DNA from: Aquimarina sp. AU58
GTDB lineage: Bacteria; Bacteroidota; Bacteroidia; Flavobacteriales; Flavobacteriaceae
DNA: 64,000 nt
Assembly (NCBI RefSeq): GCF_900312745.1
Contig: NZ_OMPD01000014.1
Coordinates: 3,381,826-3,445,825, forward strand
Direction of reading: 5' to 3'
In this document: positions 9,587-18,096 of the stretch, one piece after another
Numbering within the stretch: position 1 is the first letter of the stretch
Layout of the letters: the number at the start of each line of letters is the position of its first letter
Notes under the pieces: model-generated
The model's database searches: none
Told to the model about the DNA's origin: nothing
What the model saw: the letters and a program-made list of their open reading frames with translations, nothing else
Made by a program: the position numbers and the translations under genes

Positions 9587-10234
9587 ATGAAAAAAATGAT
9601 ACTTTTTATTGCAGTATTATTACTAGTAGGAACAACTGCACAAGCGACCGACCAAAAACACTCGGATCACCAGGATAGGGTTACAAAACGCTATCACCAT
9701 GCACAACCCATTGTATTTGTAGAGGGCGGAGTACAATTTTTTGTCTATCCAGAAGGAGACATCGATTACAGAATCATTAAAAGAAGAGGTAGATACCATC
9801 ATAGAAACTGGAACCGTAATGTATATAATACACCCGGTTCGTATGCACATCGAAGACACTATAATAACTTCATTAGGTATGATTATTATGGTAGACTAAA
9901 AAAGGTAGGACGTAATTATATTACATATGACCGATACAATAGAGTACGTAGAATAGGCTCGGTATCTATGCGATATAACAGAAGAGGATTAGTATATCAA
10001 ATAGGAGGACTTCATATCTACTATAAAAAATATGGACGAATAAAGTATGTAGAAGGTAATGTTCATCATGATGGTTGTGGGTATTGTGGAATAGACGGAT
10101 GTTCGATCACGCATTCCCCATACTATAACCGAAATTGGAAAAATAAACATTATAAACACAATGACGATGATGATGACCATTATTATAAAAATAGAAAAAG
10201 AAAAAAAAGATATAGTAATGACGACGATGATTAG
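9587..10234 (+). CDS. secreted basic His/Tyr/Arg-rich protein with acidic tail, function unknown
   Basis: The 215-residue product has a clear signal peptide (MKKMILFIAVLLLVGTTAQA). A core rich in Tyr, Arg and Gly follows, containing FVEGGVQFFVYPEGDIDY and several repeats of the type YDYYGRLKKVG / YDRYNRVRRIG / YKKYGRIKYV. It ends in His/Asp/Lys-rich low-complexity sequence with runs of four aspartates, and includes CGYCGIDGC, which could bind metal. It is a paralogue of the protein at 12950, sharing the EGG-x-F-x-VY-x-x-G block and the YGR repeats, and both genes have sigma-54-like promoters. Export to the periplasm or beyond is likely; I do not recognise a function. Confidence 0.85.
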   Translation: MKKMILFIAVLLLVGTTAQATDQKHSDHQDRVTKRYHHAQPIVFVEGGVQFFVYPEGDIDYRIIKRRGRYHHRNWNRNVYNTPGSYAHRRHYNNFIRYDYYGRLKKVGRNYITYDRYNRVRRIGSVSMRYNRRGLVYQIGGLHIYYKKYGRIKYVEGNVHHDGCGYCGIDGCSITHSPYYNRNWKNKHYKHNDDDDDHYYKNRKRKKRYSNDDDD

Positions 10235-10268
10235 AAAATAGAACGTATAAAGATTGGTTAGTTGTTTA

Positions 10269-10307
10269 AACCCCGTTGCCAGGAGTATTTGGTAGCGGGG
10301 TTTTTTA
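10269..10307 (+). terminator. rho-independent terminator
   Basis: The stem pairs AACCCCGTTGCC with GGTAGCGGGGTT (one G-U wobble and one mismatch position) and runs into T6. It ends the secreted-protein transcript. Confidence 0.85.
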
Positions 10308-10527
10308 TTTAGGGCGTTCGGGCGGGCTATCCATTGCAATTCCTCGCGCGCTATTACCCGCTGCGGGATTTACACTACTATCCCTAACGCAAAACCACAT
10401 ACAATTGACAAATCTCATTTCTGACTTAAATTTAAAGTGTTGTTAACCTTTTTTCAAGACAGTATGAATATTATATATTTATACCTTATACCAGTAGTCA
10501 TTTCAATAAATATCAAATCAAAAAAAT

Positions 10528-11622
10528 ATGAATTTCTGCAAAACTTTTCTATTATTTTTTATAATCGTTAGTGCATCAATACATGCTCAAAAAATGCAAT
10601 TCGAAGACTACGACCCGCCCTCTACTCTAGTCGTTCCCGAGACAGAAATTAAAAAAGCAAAATTCCCTTTTATCGATGTTCATAACCATCAATTTAGAAT
10701 GCCAACCCAAAACCTGCAGGATGTTGTTACCGAAATGGATAAACTAAACATGGGGGTTATGGTAAATCTATCAGGAAGAGGTCGAGGGTCTGATGAACAT
10801 CTTATCAAATCACTAGAAAATGTTAAAACTAATTTCCCAAATAGATTTATCGTATTTACAAATATTGATCTTAAAGGAATTGATGAACCTGGTTGGACAG
10901 AAAAAACAGTTGCTCAAATAGAAAAAGATGTAGCCATGGGAGCCAACGGATTAAAAATCTATAAAAGTCAAGGGATGGATAATAAGGATAGTAAAGGTAA
11001 TCGCATTAAGATCGATGATCCTAGAATAGGGCCTGTATGGGAAAAATGTGGTGAGCTAGGTATCCCGGTTTTGATACATTCTGCAGATCCAAAATCATTT
11101 TGGGATGCACATGATAATAAGAATGAGCGTTGGCTAGAACTTAAACTACGATCAAGAAGAAAAAGAGATTCCAAAGTAACCGGTTCCTGGGAAACCATTA
11201 TACAAGAACAACACAATATTTTTAAAAAACATAAAAACACCAAATTTATCAATGCACATTTAGGTTGGTACGGAAACAACCTGGCAAAACTTGCAAAACT
11301 TATGGATGAAATACCTAATATGTATAGCGAAATTGGAGCAGTTATAGCAGAATTAGGTAGGCAGCCTCGTAACGCAAAAGCTTTCCTTACCAAATACCAG
11401 GATAGAGTAATGTTTGGAAAAGACTCTTGGAACCCCGAAGAGTATTATACCTACTTTAGGGTTTTAGAATCAGACGATGAGTATTTTCCTTACTACAAAA
11501 GATATCATGCTTTCTGGAAAATGTATGGATTAGATCTTGATGACGAAGTATTAAAAAAGCTATATTATAAGAATGCTCTAAAGATAATTCCAAATATCGA
11601 TAAGAGCCTATTTCCAAAATAG
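10528..11622 (+). CDS. secreted amidohydrolase family protein (amidohydrolase 2 fold)
   Basis: The 364-residue protein has a signal peptide (residues 1-20, ending SIHA/Q). The mature enzyme carries the metal-binding motif IDVHNHQF (H52, H54), KIYKSQGM, IPVLIHSADP, a second His in FINAHLGWYG, and MFGKDSW near the C-terminus (the usual Asp). These features fit the TIM-barrel metal-dependent hydrolase family PF04909, whose members hydrolyse or decarboxylate varied small molecules. The substrate cannot be inferred. The signal peptide indicates a periplasmic enzyme. It stands alone between a terminator and a hairpin shared with the convergent lipoprotein gene. Confidence 0.88.
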   Translation: MNFCKTFLLFFIIVSASIHAQKMQFEDYDPPSTLVVPETEIKKAKFPFIDVHNHQFRMPTQNLQDVVTEMDKLNMGVMVNLSGRGRGSDEHLIKSLENVKTNFPNRFIVFTNIDLKGIDEPGWTEKTVAQIEKDVAMGANGLKIYKSQGMDNKDSKGNRIKIDDPRIGPVWEKCGELGIPVLIHSADPKSFWDAHDNKNERWLELKLRSRRKRDSKVTGSWETIIQEQHNIFKKHKNTKFINAHLGWYGNNLAKLAKLMDEIPNMYSEIGAVIAELGRQPRNAKAFLTKYQDRVMFGKDSWNPEEYYTYFRVLESDDEYFPYYKRYHAFWKMYGLDLDDEVLKKLYYKNALKIIPNIDKSLFPK

Positions 11623-11660
11623 AAAATAAGCGACTTGTTAGATTTCCATATTATGAAACA

Positions 11661-11704
11661 ATTGATATACCAAATATCGTATATACAATATTTGGTATAT
11701 CAAT
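11661..11704. terminator. perfect 17-bp inverted repeat between convergent genes
   Basis: Positions 11661-11677 pair perfectly with 11688-11704 around a 10-nt loop. It lies between the ends of the convergent amidohydrolase and lipoprotein genes, so a bidirectional terminator is the simplest reading, although it lacks a strong T tract. Confidence 0.6.
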
Positions 11705-11728
11705 CTAAACCATAAACCAATTATACTA

Positions 11729-12712
11729 CTAATCTAATAATGCCAGGACATCCAAAATTTCTTGTGTTGTTTTAGGCTCAAAGGTAAATGAAAGCTCTTC
11801 TTCTTCAGAAATAACTACATTTTTAATCGCCAAATACTGTTGATTATTCTCTATAGTAATTACCACATAAGTAACTGCCAGCCCAACCGGTAAAGAATCT
11901 GTATAGCTTTGTATGATTGGAGTCCCGGCATTAAAGATTTTAACAACAGCAGGCAAGTTATTTTCTTTAAAGACTAAATACACAGCAGTTTCTGCAGCGT
12001 TAGGGCTATTCGTTAAATTAATATAATTTGTAGTTTTTGCCCCCGGATATGCATAAAACTTATCGCAATTTGACCATCCGGTATCAAATACATCATAGAT
12101 ATAAGAGGATGGAGCTGCATTATACATAATACCACTTGTACCATTACCAATTCCTACATCTCGTGTAGCATTCCAAACAATGGCACCATCATTTGTTGCA
12201 GTACCAGTAAAAGGAAGCATATCATCATCAGCACCTCCCGTAGATGGAACCTGAACCTGATAAAATGTACCTGGTGCCATATCCAGAGAATTTCCGTTTT
12301 GAGTAACCACAACCTCGGTCTCTCCTTCAGAAAGAAGAAAGGTATTTTCATCAGAAAAATTAACTGCATTAGTAGGTTTATTTGACAAAATCATTTGACT
12401 GGCCGTAAATATCTCTCTAATAGAAACATCTACTGTACCATTAATTAAATTTCCATCACTATCAACTAATGAATTTGGAGGAAAAATCACTTTAGTCCCA
12501 TCTTCTCCGGTAATAGTACCTCCAATCGTTGCATCAACTGTAAAATCTTGTTTTTGCACACCATTTGCCTCATAAAATCCCAGGATATCTTGATAACCAA
12601 GAATTTCTTGCTGTGGTATCAGTTCATCATCATTTTTTGAACAACTGCTTATCAAAAAAGCAGTTAATAATACCATTACCATTCCGAATATATTCTTTAA
12701 CGTATTCATCAT
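11729..12712 (-). CDS. lipoprotein with N-terminal ZU5-like beta-sandwich, function unknown
   Basis: The 327-residue protein starts with a lipoprotein signal ending LISSC/SKNDDE, so it is anchored to a membrane through Cys24. An early block (GGTITGEDGTKVIFPPN ... GTVDVSIREIF ... MILSNKPT) is typical of many Bacteroidota surface lipoproteins and resembles ZU5-like beta-sandwich sequences. The rest is beta-rich with no catalytic motif visible. An acidic residue after the +1 Cys region (NDDE) could favour outer-membrane or surface export. Function is unknown. It is convergent with the amidohydrolase. Confidence 0.8.
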   Translation of the reverse strand: MMNTLKNIFGMVMVLLTAFLISSCSKNDDELIPQQEILGYQDILGFYEANGVQKQDFTVDATIGGTITGEDGTKVIFPPNSLVDSDGNLINGTVDVSIREIFTASQMILSNKPTNAVNFSDENTFLLSEGETEVVVTQNGNSLDMAPGTFYQVQVPSTGGADDDMLPFTGTATNDGAIVWNATRDVGIGNGTSGIMYNAAPSSYIYDVFDTGWSNCDKFYAYPGAKTTNYINLTNSPNAAETAVYLVFKENNLPAVVKIFNAGTPIIQSYTDSLPVGLAVTYVVITIENNQQYLAIKNVVISEEEELSFTFEPKTTQEILDVLALLD

Positions 12713-12877
12713 CTTAATTTTTAAAGTTTTACATCTTCATATCAATACATAAAGATTATTGTTACCCCTATTATGAATATATTTTTATAATCTTTTTTCT
12801 AGATAGTGTACAATTTCGATAACAACTTTAAATATTCCAAAAAACACAAAGCACTATTTTTCAGACATTTAACTTTT

Positions 12878-12892
12878 TGGCACACTGCTTGA
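12878..12892 (+). promoter_or_regulatory. sigma-54-like promoter (TGGCAC-N5-TTGA)
   Basis: TTTTTGGCAC and TTGA are spaced exactly as at 9504: GG at 12879-12880 and GA at 12891-12892 are 10 bp apart. The ATG is 57 nt further on. The match to the paralogous gene's promoter supports function. Confidence 0.6.
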
Positions 12893-12949
12893 TACTATAA
12901 AACTGAGAATGAAAAATTAATTTCTGTTCTCATTTTAAAACCACAGATT

Positions 12950-14281
12950 ATGAAAAATTTTGTTTTACTTTTTACAGGCTTATTGTTAGCATCATTTACT
13001 GCTAGCGCTTCAGAAACGAATACAGAATCATCTGCCAGATATTCCAATTATGGGAAATCATTTATTTTCTCTGAAGGAGGAATCGATTTTTCGGTATATG
13101 CAGATGGTCAATTTGATTTTTATATCAATGGGCAAAGAAGCGGTGTAAGTATTGGAGTTAATGCGCCGGGAGTAAATATAAGTTTTAATTCTGGGTATGA
13201 CTATGACGCTTATGTACAATATGATGATTATGGAGCTGTAGTGCAAGTAGAAGATGTACCTATCTTTTATGACTATTATGGTAGAATTGTACAAGCAGGA
13301 GATATTTACATTAATTATAACAATTATGGTCGTATTTCTAGAGTTGGTGGATTATATGTTCATTATAATAGCTACGGAAATTTCTTAAACTGTACAGGTT
13401 ATATTAACCGTTATAACAGGTATTACGAATACAGACCGTTTCACGCTTATTTTACAGTACCGGTAGTAAGTAGATGTATTGTATATCAAAGACCATACAG
13501 AAGATATTATACTCCGTATAGATGTTCATATACCGTATACAGAACTAATTATTATAATGGATATTATAGCAGACCCTATAGAAGTCGTAATTATTACAGG
13601 CCTAATAGTAGAGTATCGAGTTATAATAGAGGATATAGAGGTTCTCGTGCCAGAAGCACCAATTATAGAACAAGAGATCATAGAACAGCAATGTACAAAA
13701 GAAATGATCGTAACTATAGTAGTAGAGTAGTTCGCAGCAGATCTAATTATAATAAAAGTAATGTGACTCGTAGCAGATCAAACAATTATAGTACAAGAAA
13801 TAGTGCTAGAAGTAGATCTAATAATTATGGAACCAGAACTACTACCAGAAGTAGATCAAATAACAATAAGGTTGGAAACATAAACAGAACACGTTCTGTA
13901 ACACCAAATACAAGAACGCGTACAACGAGTAGAAATACACAGACCAGACAGCGAGTACAATCAAATAATAGAAGTACGCCATCTAGACAAAGAGTTCAGT
14001 CAACTCAACAAAGAACCAGAAATGCTGTAACTAACAGACCTAAGTACGACAGAAGCAGTAGATCTCGTAGTACCGTAGCAAAGACAAATCAGGTTCGAAA
14101 ACAAAGAAGTTCTGGTAGAAATTACTCTGGTAATGTAACAAAACGTTCTAATAACAGTCAATATAGTAGTAAGAGAACAAATAGATCCAGAACAACAACA
14201 AATAGACAAAGAAGCAATACTTCTAGCAGAGCATCGAGATCAAACAATTCTCGTTCTCGTAGCAGCAGAAGTAGAAGCTAA
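12950..14281 (+). CDS. secreted protein with YGR repeats and long Arg/Ser/Asn-rich tail, function unknown
   Basis: The 443-residue protein has a signal peptide (ending TASA/SETN). A beta-rich N-terminal half (about 30-150) contains FSEGGIDFSVYADGQFDF and repeats such as YDYYGRIVQAG and YNNYGRISRVG. The C-terminal half (about 165-443) is extremely basic and repetitive in R, S, N, T and Y (for example RSRSNNY repeated). The tail resembles a nucleic-acid or polyanion binder, or a disordered cell-surface polymer; no enzymatic motif is visible. It is a paralogue of the protein at 9587 through the N-terminal half only. Confidence 0.82.
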   Translation: MKNFVLLFTGLLLASFTASASETNTESSARYSNYGKSFIFSEGGIDFSVYADGQFDFYINGQRSGVSIGVNAPGVNISFNSGYDYDAYVQYDDYGAVVQVEDVPIFYDYYGRIVQAGDIYINYNNYGRISRVGGLYVHYNSYGNFLNCTGYINRYNRYYEYRPFHAYFTVPVVSRCIVYQRPYRRYYTPYRCSYTVYRTNYYNGYYSRPYRSRNYYRPNSRVSSYNRGYRGSRARSTNYRTRDHRTAMYKRNDRNYSSRVVRSRSNYNKSNVTRSRSNNYSTRNSARSRSNNYGTRTTTRSRSNNNKVGNINRTRSVTPNTRTRTTSRNTQTRQRVQSNNRSTPSRQRVQSTQQRTRNAVTNRPKYDRSSRSRSTVAKTNQVRKQRSSGRNYSGNVTKRSNNSQYSSKRTNRSRTTTNRQRSNTSSRASRSNNSRSRSSRSRS

Positions 14282-14321
14282 GAAGACATATAAAACATTA
14301 AATTTTTTGGTTGGTTAGTTG

Positions 14322-14367
14322 GAAAATCCCTCAGAGTAGTATGCTTTAAGCATCTCGAGGGATTTTC
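14322..14367. terminator. bidirectional terminator (11-bp perfect stem)
   Basis: GAAAATCCCTC at 14322-14332 pairs with GAGGGATTTTC at 14357-14367. The stop codon of the convergent flippase gene lies inside the loop region. Confidence 0.75.
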
Positions 14368-15803
14368 TGTATTAAATTGTTAATATCTACAGATACTTTC
14401 AGGAAATAAAAAACAATAGTATATCCAAGACCAATCATAATACTCTTAAGAGCGATATTAAGAATCGGATGAAACGGTAATTCCCAAAAATAAAAACCAA
14501 AAACAAAAGCTATAACGAGCACTAATGCCAAAGCTGTTTTTTTCGAAAATGGATGCATCCCAAATTTAGCATAGACAATCCATAACTTAGCAAAATTATA
14601 ACAAAATACAGCAATACACGTAGCAATAGCTGCACCGGTAACTCCAAAAGCAGGAATCCAAAGCATATTGAGTATCACAGTAAGAATTGCCATCCCTACT
14701 CCTATGTATAGTACCATTCTGTAATAATCTGAACTATATAGAATTGCATTATTATTTCCTAAAAGGTTATCGAATAGCTTAGCACTCCCTATCAAAATTA
14801 CAACCCAGATAAACAGTTCATACTCATCAGGAATAATTTCAAAAAGCTGATGTACATTACAAATAATTAGCACAAAAAGTAATCCACTGGTTACTAAAAG
14901 GTTAAGAGAGCTTTTTTTATACAAATCTCGCAATTGACCTTTTGCTTTTTCGTTAATTAACTTAGCGGTTAAAGGGTATGTAATCTGATGCATGGCTCTA
15001 GAAGGAATAATAATCACACTAGCGATATAAGCACATATACCATATTTAGCCACATTTTCTATAAGAAGATAACGTTCTATCATTGTCTTATCTAAATCAA
15101 TTAACAAAGTAGCCACAGAACCTGCAATCAATATCAATCCAGAATATTTAAATACAGAAATATAATTATCGGGTAATGAGAATTGTGGCTTAAAACGGTG
15201 AAGCTTCAATGCATATGCTTGCATAATCCCAGTACGTAATACATATGCACTCATGAGTGCGTATACGAATTGCTGAATTGTAAGAACTTCAAAATATACC
15301 AAAAACAAAAGAACACTTGTACATAGCCTTAAAAACAACTCTTTCATGATGTTTCCGAACACACTCTTCAGCTTTACTTTAGACCATGCAAAAAACACTT
15401 CAAAATAAGACACTGCAAAAGCCAGAATAAAAATAGTCCAGACATAAGGTTGCACTATTGTATTCTTATCACTAAATAAGCCCAGAATTGTAGTATAGAA
15501 AAACGAACCTATTACTCCAAGAATTAGAGCTATCAATAATGGTAAGATCAACATCATGGTTAGAAACCTATCTTGTTGTTCTCGATCAGAGTACGATGAA
15601 AAAAATTTCACCAGGGTATTATGTACACCAAATGCCATTAGAGGCCATATTAGATTTGAAGCCGTAATCAGGTAAGAGACCAATCCATAATGTTCTTCGT
15701 CCATAAAATTGGTAAATAAGAACAATGTATTTATGGCTCCAATACCAAACCCCATACAAGTAATAATAATATTTCGTATGGTTTGATTAACAACTACTCC
15801 CAT
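14346..15803 (-). CDS. lipopolysaccharide/polysaccharide flippase-type membrane protein (Wzx/MATE superfamily)
   Basis: The 485-residue protein is almost entirely hydrophobic helices (about 12-14), beginning NQTIRNIIITCMGFGIGAI and including LVSYLITASNLIWPLMAFGV and NAILYSSDYYRMVLYIGVG. This is the pattern of the polysaccharide biosynthesis / oligosaccharide flippase family (PF01943/PF13440), which moves lipid-linked glycans across the inner membrane. No glycosyltransferase or polymerase gene is adjacent, so the substrate is unknown. It ends within the hairpin shared with the upstream convergent gene. Confidence 0.85.
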   Translation of the reverse strand: MGVVVNQTIRNIIITCMGFGIGAINTLFLFTNFMDEEHYGLVSYLITASNLIWPLMAFGVHNTLVKFFSSYSDREQQDRFLTMMLILPLLIALILGVIGSFFYTTILGLFSDKNTIVQPYVWTIFILAFAVSYFEVFFAWSKVKLKSVFGNIMKELFLRLCTSVLLFLVYFEVLTIQQFVYALMSAYVLRTGIMQAYALKLHRFKPQFSLPDNYISVFKYSGLILIAGSVATLLIDLDKTMIERYLLIENVAKYGICAYIASVIIIPSRAMHQITYPLTAKLINEKAKGQLRDLYKKSSLNLLVTSGLLFVLIICNVHQLFEIIPDEYELFIWVVILIGSAKLFDNLLGNNNAILYSSDYYRMVLYIGVGMAILTVILNMLWIPAFGVTGAAIATCIAVFCYNFAKLWIVYAKFGMHPFSKKTALALVLVIAFVFGFYFWELPFHPILNIALKSIMIGLGYTIVFYFLKVSVDINNLIQKIPRDA

Positions 15804-15918
15804 TATTATTTTTTGATCGTTTTAATTTTAAAGCCTAAAAGTACAAAATACGAGATTAGTGGTAACATGATATTTTTTTATAAACTGAAGAAAAACATTT
15901 TTATCAATTTATAACACA

Positions 15919-15950
15919 AAAAGAGGTTGTTATTTCTAACAACCTCTTTT
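15919..15950 (-). terminator. rho-independent terminator of the BspA-like gene
   Basis: A perfect 14-bp stem (15919-15932 with 15937-15950) has a 4-nt loop. Read on the minus strand, its base is AAAAGAGG/CCTCTTTT and it is followed by TTGTG. Confidence 0.8.
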
Positions 15951-15970
15951 AATGACGTTATATTCATATT

Positions 15971-17782
15971 TTATCTAGGGCAAATCTTAGCTATATCTCC
16001 TGTAATAGTCCAGTTTTTTGCAACTATTAAAGTATTTCTTTCTACATTACCATTGCAATACTCCAGACCTTTTGCTCCTAAAGTTACATCAGATTGTAGG
16101 TTTGGTAATTTGGACCATTCGATTAATAGCGTATCATAATTATGATTAGAAAGCATAGAATCGTCTAACATTCCAAACATATTCACTACTTTGCTCACAT
16201 CCCATGTACTAAGATCTTGATTAAAAGACGTAGCATTTTTAAACATAAATGACATACCCACCACCTTACTCACATTCCATGAACTAAGATCTGCATTAAA
16301 AGATGTAGCATAAGAAAACATAGAATCCATATTACTAACCTTGCTTACATCCCAGTTACTAAGATCTCCTGTAAAAGATTGAGCATGAGTAAACATCCCT
16401 TTGGTACTAATTACATTACTAACATTCCAAGTATCGATATTCCCATTAAAAGCAATAGCTCCATTAAACATATCCGCCATATCGGTTACCTTGCTTACAT
16501 TCCATTTATCAAGGTTTTTGTTAAAAGCTTTAGCTATAGAAAACATAAACCTCATGTTTGTCACATTACTTACATCCCAGTTACCAAGATCTTGATTAAA
16601 AGAAGTAGCTTCACTAAACATAGATCCCATACTGACTACACTAGTAACGTTCCATTTGCTTATATCTCCATTAAAAACTGTAGCATCGCTAAACATACTA
16701 CTCATATTCGTTACCTTACCTACATTCCAGGTACTTATATCTCCATTAAAAGAAGTAGCTTTAAAAAACATAGAACCCATTTTTTCTACCTTACCTACAT
16801 TCCATGTACTTATATTTCCATTAAACAAAGTAGCATTAGAAAACATCCCTGTCATATTAGTTACATTACTAACATCCCATTGATCGAGATCTTTGTTAAA
16901 AGAGCTGGTGTTAGAGAACATTCTTCTCATAGTAGTTATGGTACTCACATCCCAATTATTAATATCCCCATTAAACTTAGCACAACCATAGAACATAGAA
17001 TGCAATTCTGTTACCTTTGATAAGTTTGGTATATCCTTGGCATTATAAGTCATGTTTTCACAAAAGATAAAAGCTTCGGCAAAAGACTCCCAAACATTAT
17101 CTCCCCATTGCTCTATTGTTTGTAATTTTGCAGCATTTGAAACAGCACCATCTCCTTCAACTTCACCAGGTTTATCTTTAAATTGAACTGCTGGTAATAC
17201 TCCAGAAACAGACACAGTATACACTCCTGATTCTACATAGGTATGCTTCGGAGTAGTTGTTACATTAGTTTCTATGGTTCCATCACCCCAATCGATAGTA
17301 AAATTATAGGTTAGCTCATCATTAAGTTGAAAAATAATTTCTTCATTAGCCGCTGTAGTTTTCCAGGTTGTAATAAAAGCCTCTGCTACATTTTCTAAAG
17401 AAATAGTAATCGCTGCACTCGCTTTATGTGTACCATCTGATACTTCTACAGTAATTGTATAGGTAGCATTTGCTTCAAAGTCAAGTTTTTTACCCGCTAC
17501 GAGACTTAATTCTCCTACATCGGTTAACTCAAAAAGATCATTACTATTTTGGGTAAGTTCGAAAGTAATCGAAGCTTGTTCTGGATCTGTTGCTGTTACA
17601 GTACCAATAACTACATCATCAGCAATATTTTCGGCAACAGTAAATGTTTGAGCGTTAATCACTGGTGCTTTATTAACCACAGGTTGCGGTTGCGCGTCAT
17701 CATCTTTACTACATCCAATAGATAGTACGGCCATCATTAGCATAGCCAATACACTTACTTTAATTTGTTTTCGTTTCTTCAT
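15971..17782 (-). CDS. BspA-like (DUF285) repeat lipoprotein with cadherin-like and PKD-like N-terminal domains
   Basis: The 603-residue protein has a lipoprotein signal ending LSIGC/SKDDD. A cadherin-like domain follows (about 38-133: NKAPVINAQTF ... VSDGTHKASA), then a beta-sandwich segment with IDWGDGTIET (PKD-like). Eleven repeats of about 25 residues then follow, of the form MFxxATSFNGDISTWNVSKVTN (DUF285/BspA leucine-rich-like). A conserved cap ends YCNGNVERN ... ITGDIAKICPR. BspA-type proteins are surface adhesins. A close paralogue with eight repeats is encoded at 21545. Its signal peptide and 5' leader are shared with the propeller-like gene at 18097 rather than with its domain paralogue. 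Confidence 0.92.
   Translation of the reverse strand: MKKRKQIKVSVLAMLMMAVLSIGCSKDDDAQPQPVVNKAPVINAQTFTVAENIADDVVIGTVTATDPEQASITFELTQNSNDLFELTDVGELSLVAGKKLDFEANATYTITVEVSDGTHKASAAITISLENVAEAFITTWKTTAANEEIIFQLNDELTYNFTIDWGDGTIETNVTTTPKHTYVESGVYTVSVSGVLPAVQFKDKPGEVEGDGAVSNAAKLQTIEQWGDNVWESFAEAFIFCENMTYNAKDIPNLSKVTELHSMFYGCAKFNGDINNWDVSTITTMRRMFSNTSSFNKDLDQWDVSNVTNMTGMFSNATLFNGNISTWNVGKVEKMGSMFFKATSFNGDISTWNVGKVTNMSSMFSDATVFNGDISKWNVTSVVSMGSMFSEATSFNQDLGNWDVSNVTNMRFMFSIAKAFNKNLDKWNVSKVTDMADMFNGAIAFNGNIDTWNVSNVISTKGMFTHAQSFTGDLSNWDVSKVSNMDSMFSYATSFNADLSSWNVSKVVGMSFMFKNATSFNQDLSTWDVSKVVNMFGMLDDSMLSNHNYDTLLIEWSKLPNLQSDVTLGAKGLEYCNGNVERNTLIVAKNWTITGDIAKICPR
16180..17000 (-). repeat. eleven tandem 75-bp coding repeats (DUF285 units)
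   Basis: Each unit encodes about 25 residues with an invariant W[DN]V core (11 occurrences). DNA identity between units is high enough to create open frames on the opposite strand, which are not genes. Repeat number could change by recombination. Confidence 0.85.
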
Positions 17783-18024
17783 TTGTACATTTTTTTTTGA
17801 GGCGCATGCTCAGGTTTCAAAAGAAGAAAACCTGAGGAGCTTACGTAATTTTGTTTCTAATACTTGATATTTTTATGCAAACCTAGAAAGACGTTTATTA
17901 CAAAAAGAAGTTGTTTTGTATTCGCTATACACTGTTGGATATTCGCTACGGTTTATTTGATATTTGATTATACGTACTTATTAATATTATAAAAACTGAT
18001 ACTATAGTAAAACACTATTTAAAT
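17783..18024 (-). promoter_or_regulatory. 5' leader and upstream region of the BspA-like gene, with hairpin and paired repeats
   Basis: A 9-bp hairpin (17809-17817 with 17828-17836) lies just upstream of the ATG. The segment next to it resembles the leader of the gene starting at 19809. Further upstream TATTCGCTA occurs twice, at 17919-17927 and 17940-17948, 21 bp apart, a spacing typical of dimeric activators. A related segment is found near 21391-21424 upstream of the channel gene. No gene is present here. Confidence 0.45.
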
Positions 18025-18051
18025 AAAGGTTGCCAAATAATGGCAACCTTT
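18025..18051 (-). terminator. rho-independent terminator of the propeller-like lipoprotein gene
   Basis: AAAGGTTGCCA (18025-18035) pairs perfectly with TGGCAACCTTT (18041-18051) around a 5-nt loop. Confidence 0.75.
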
Positions 18052-18096
18052 CCAGAAAAACATTTTTTTGAAGTATAAAATGACTCAAAAAAATAA

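Noticed and set aside
16180..17000. Regular repeat array considered as CRISPR
   Set aside because: The repeats are 75 bp, contiguous, in frame and encode DUF285 units; there are no spacers or cas genes.
16379..17020. Long plus-strand open frame opposite the BspA-like repeats
   Set aside because: It is a by-product of the 75-bp coding repeats on the minus strand; the translation is repetitive without any family pattern. The same applies to 21761-22339.
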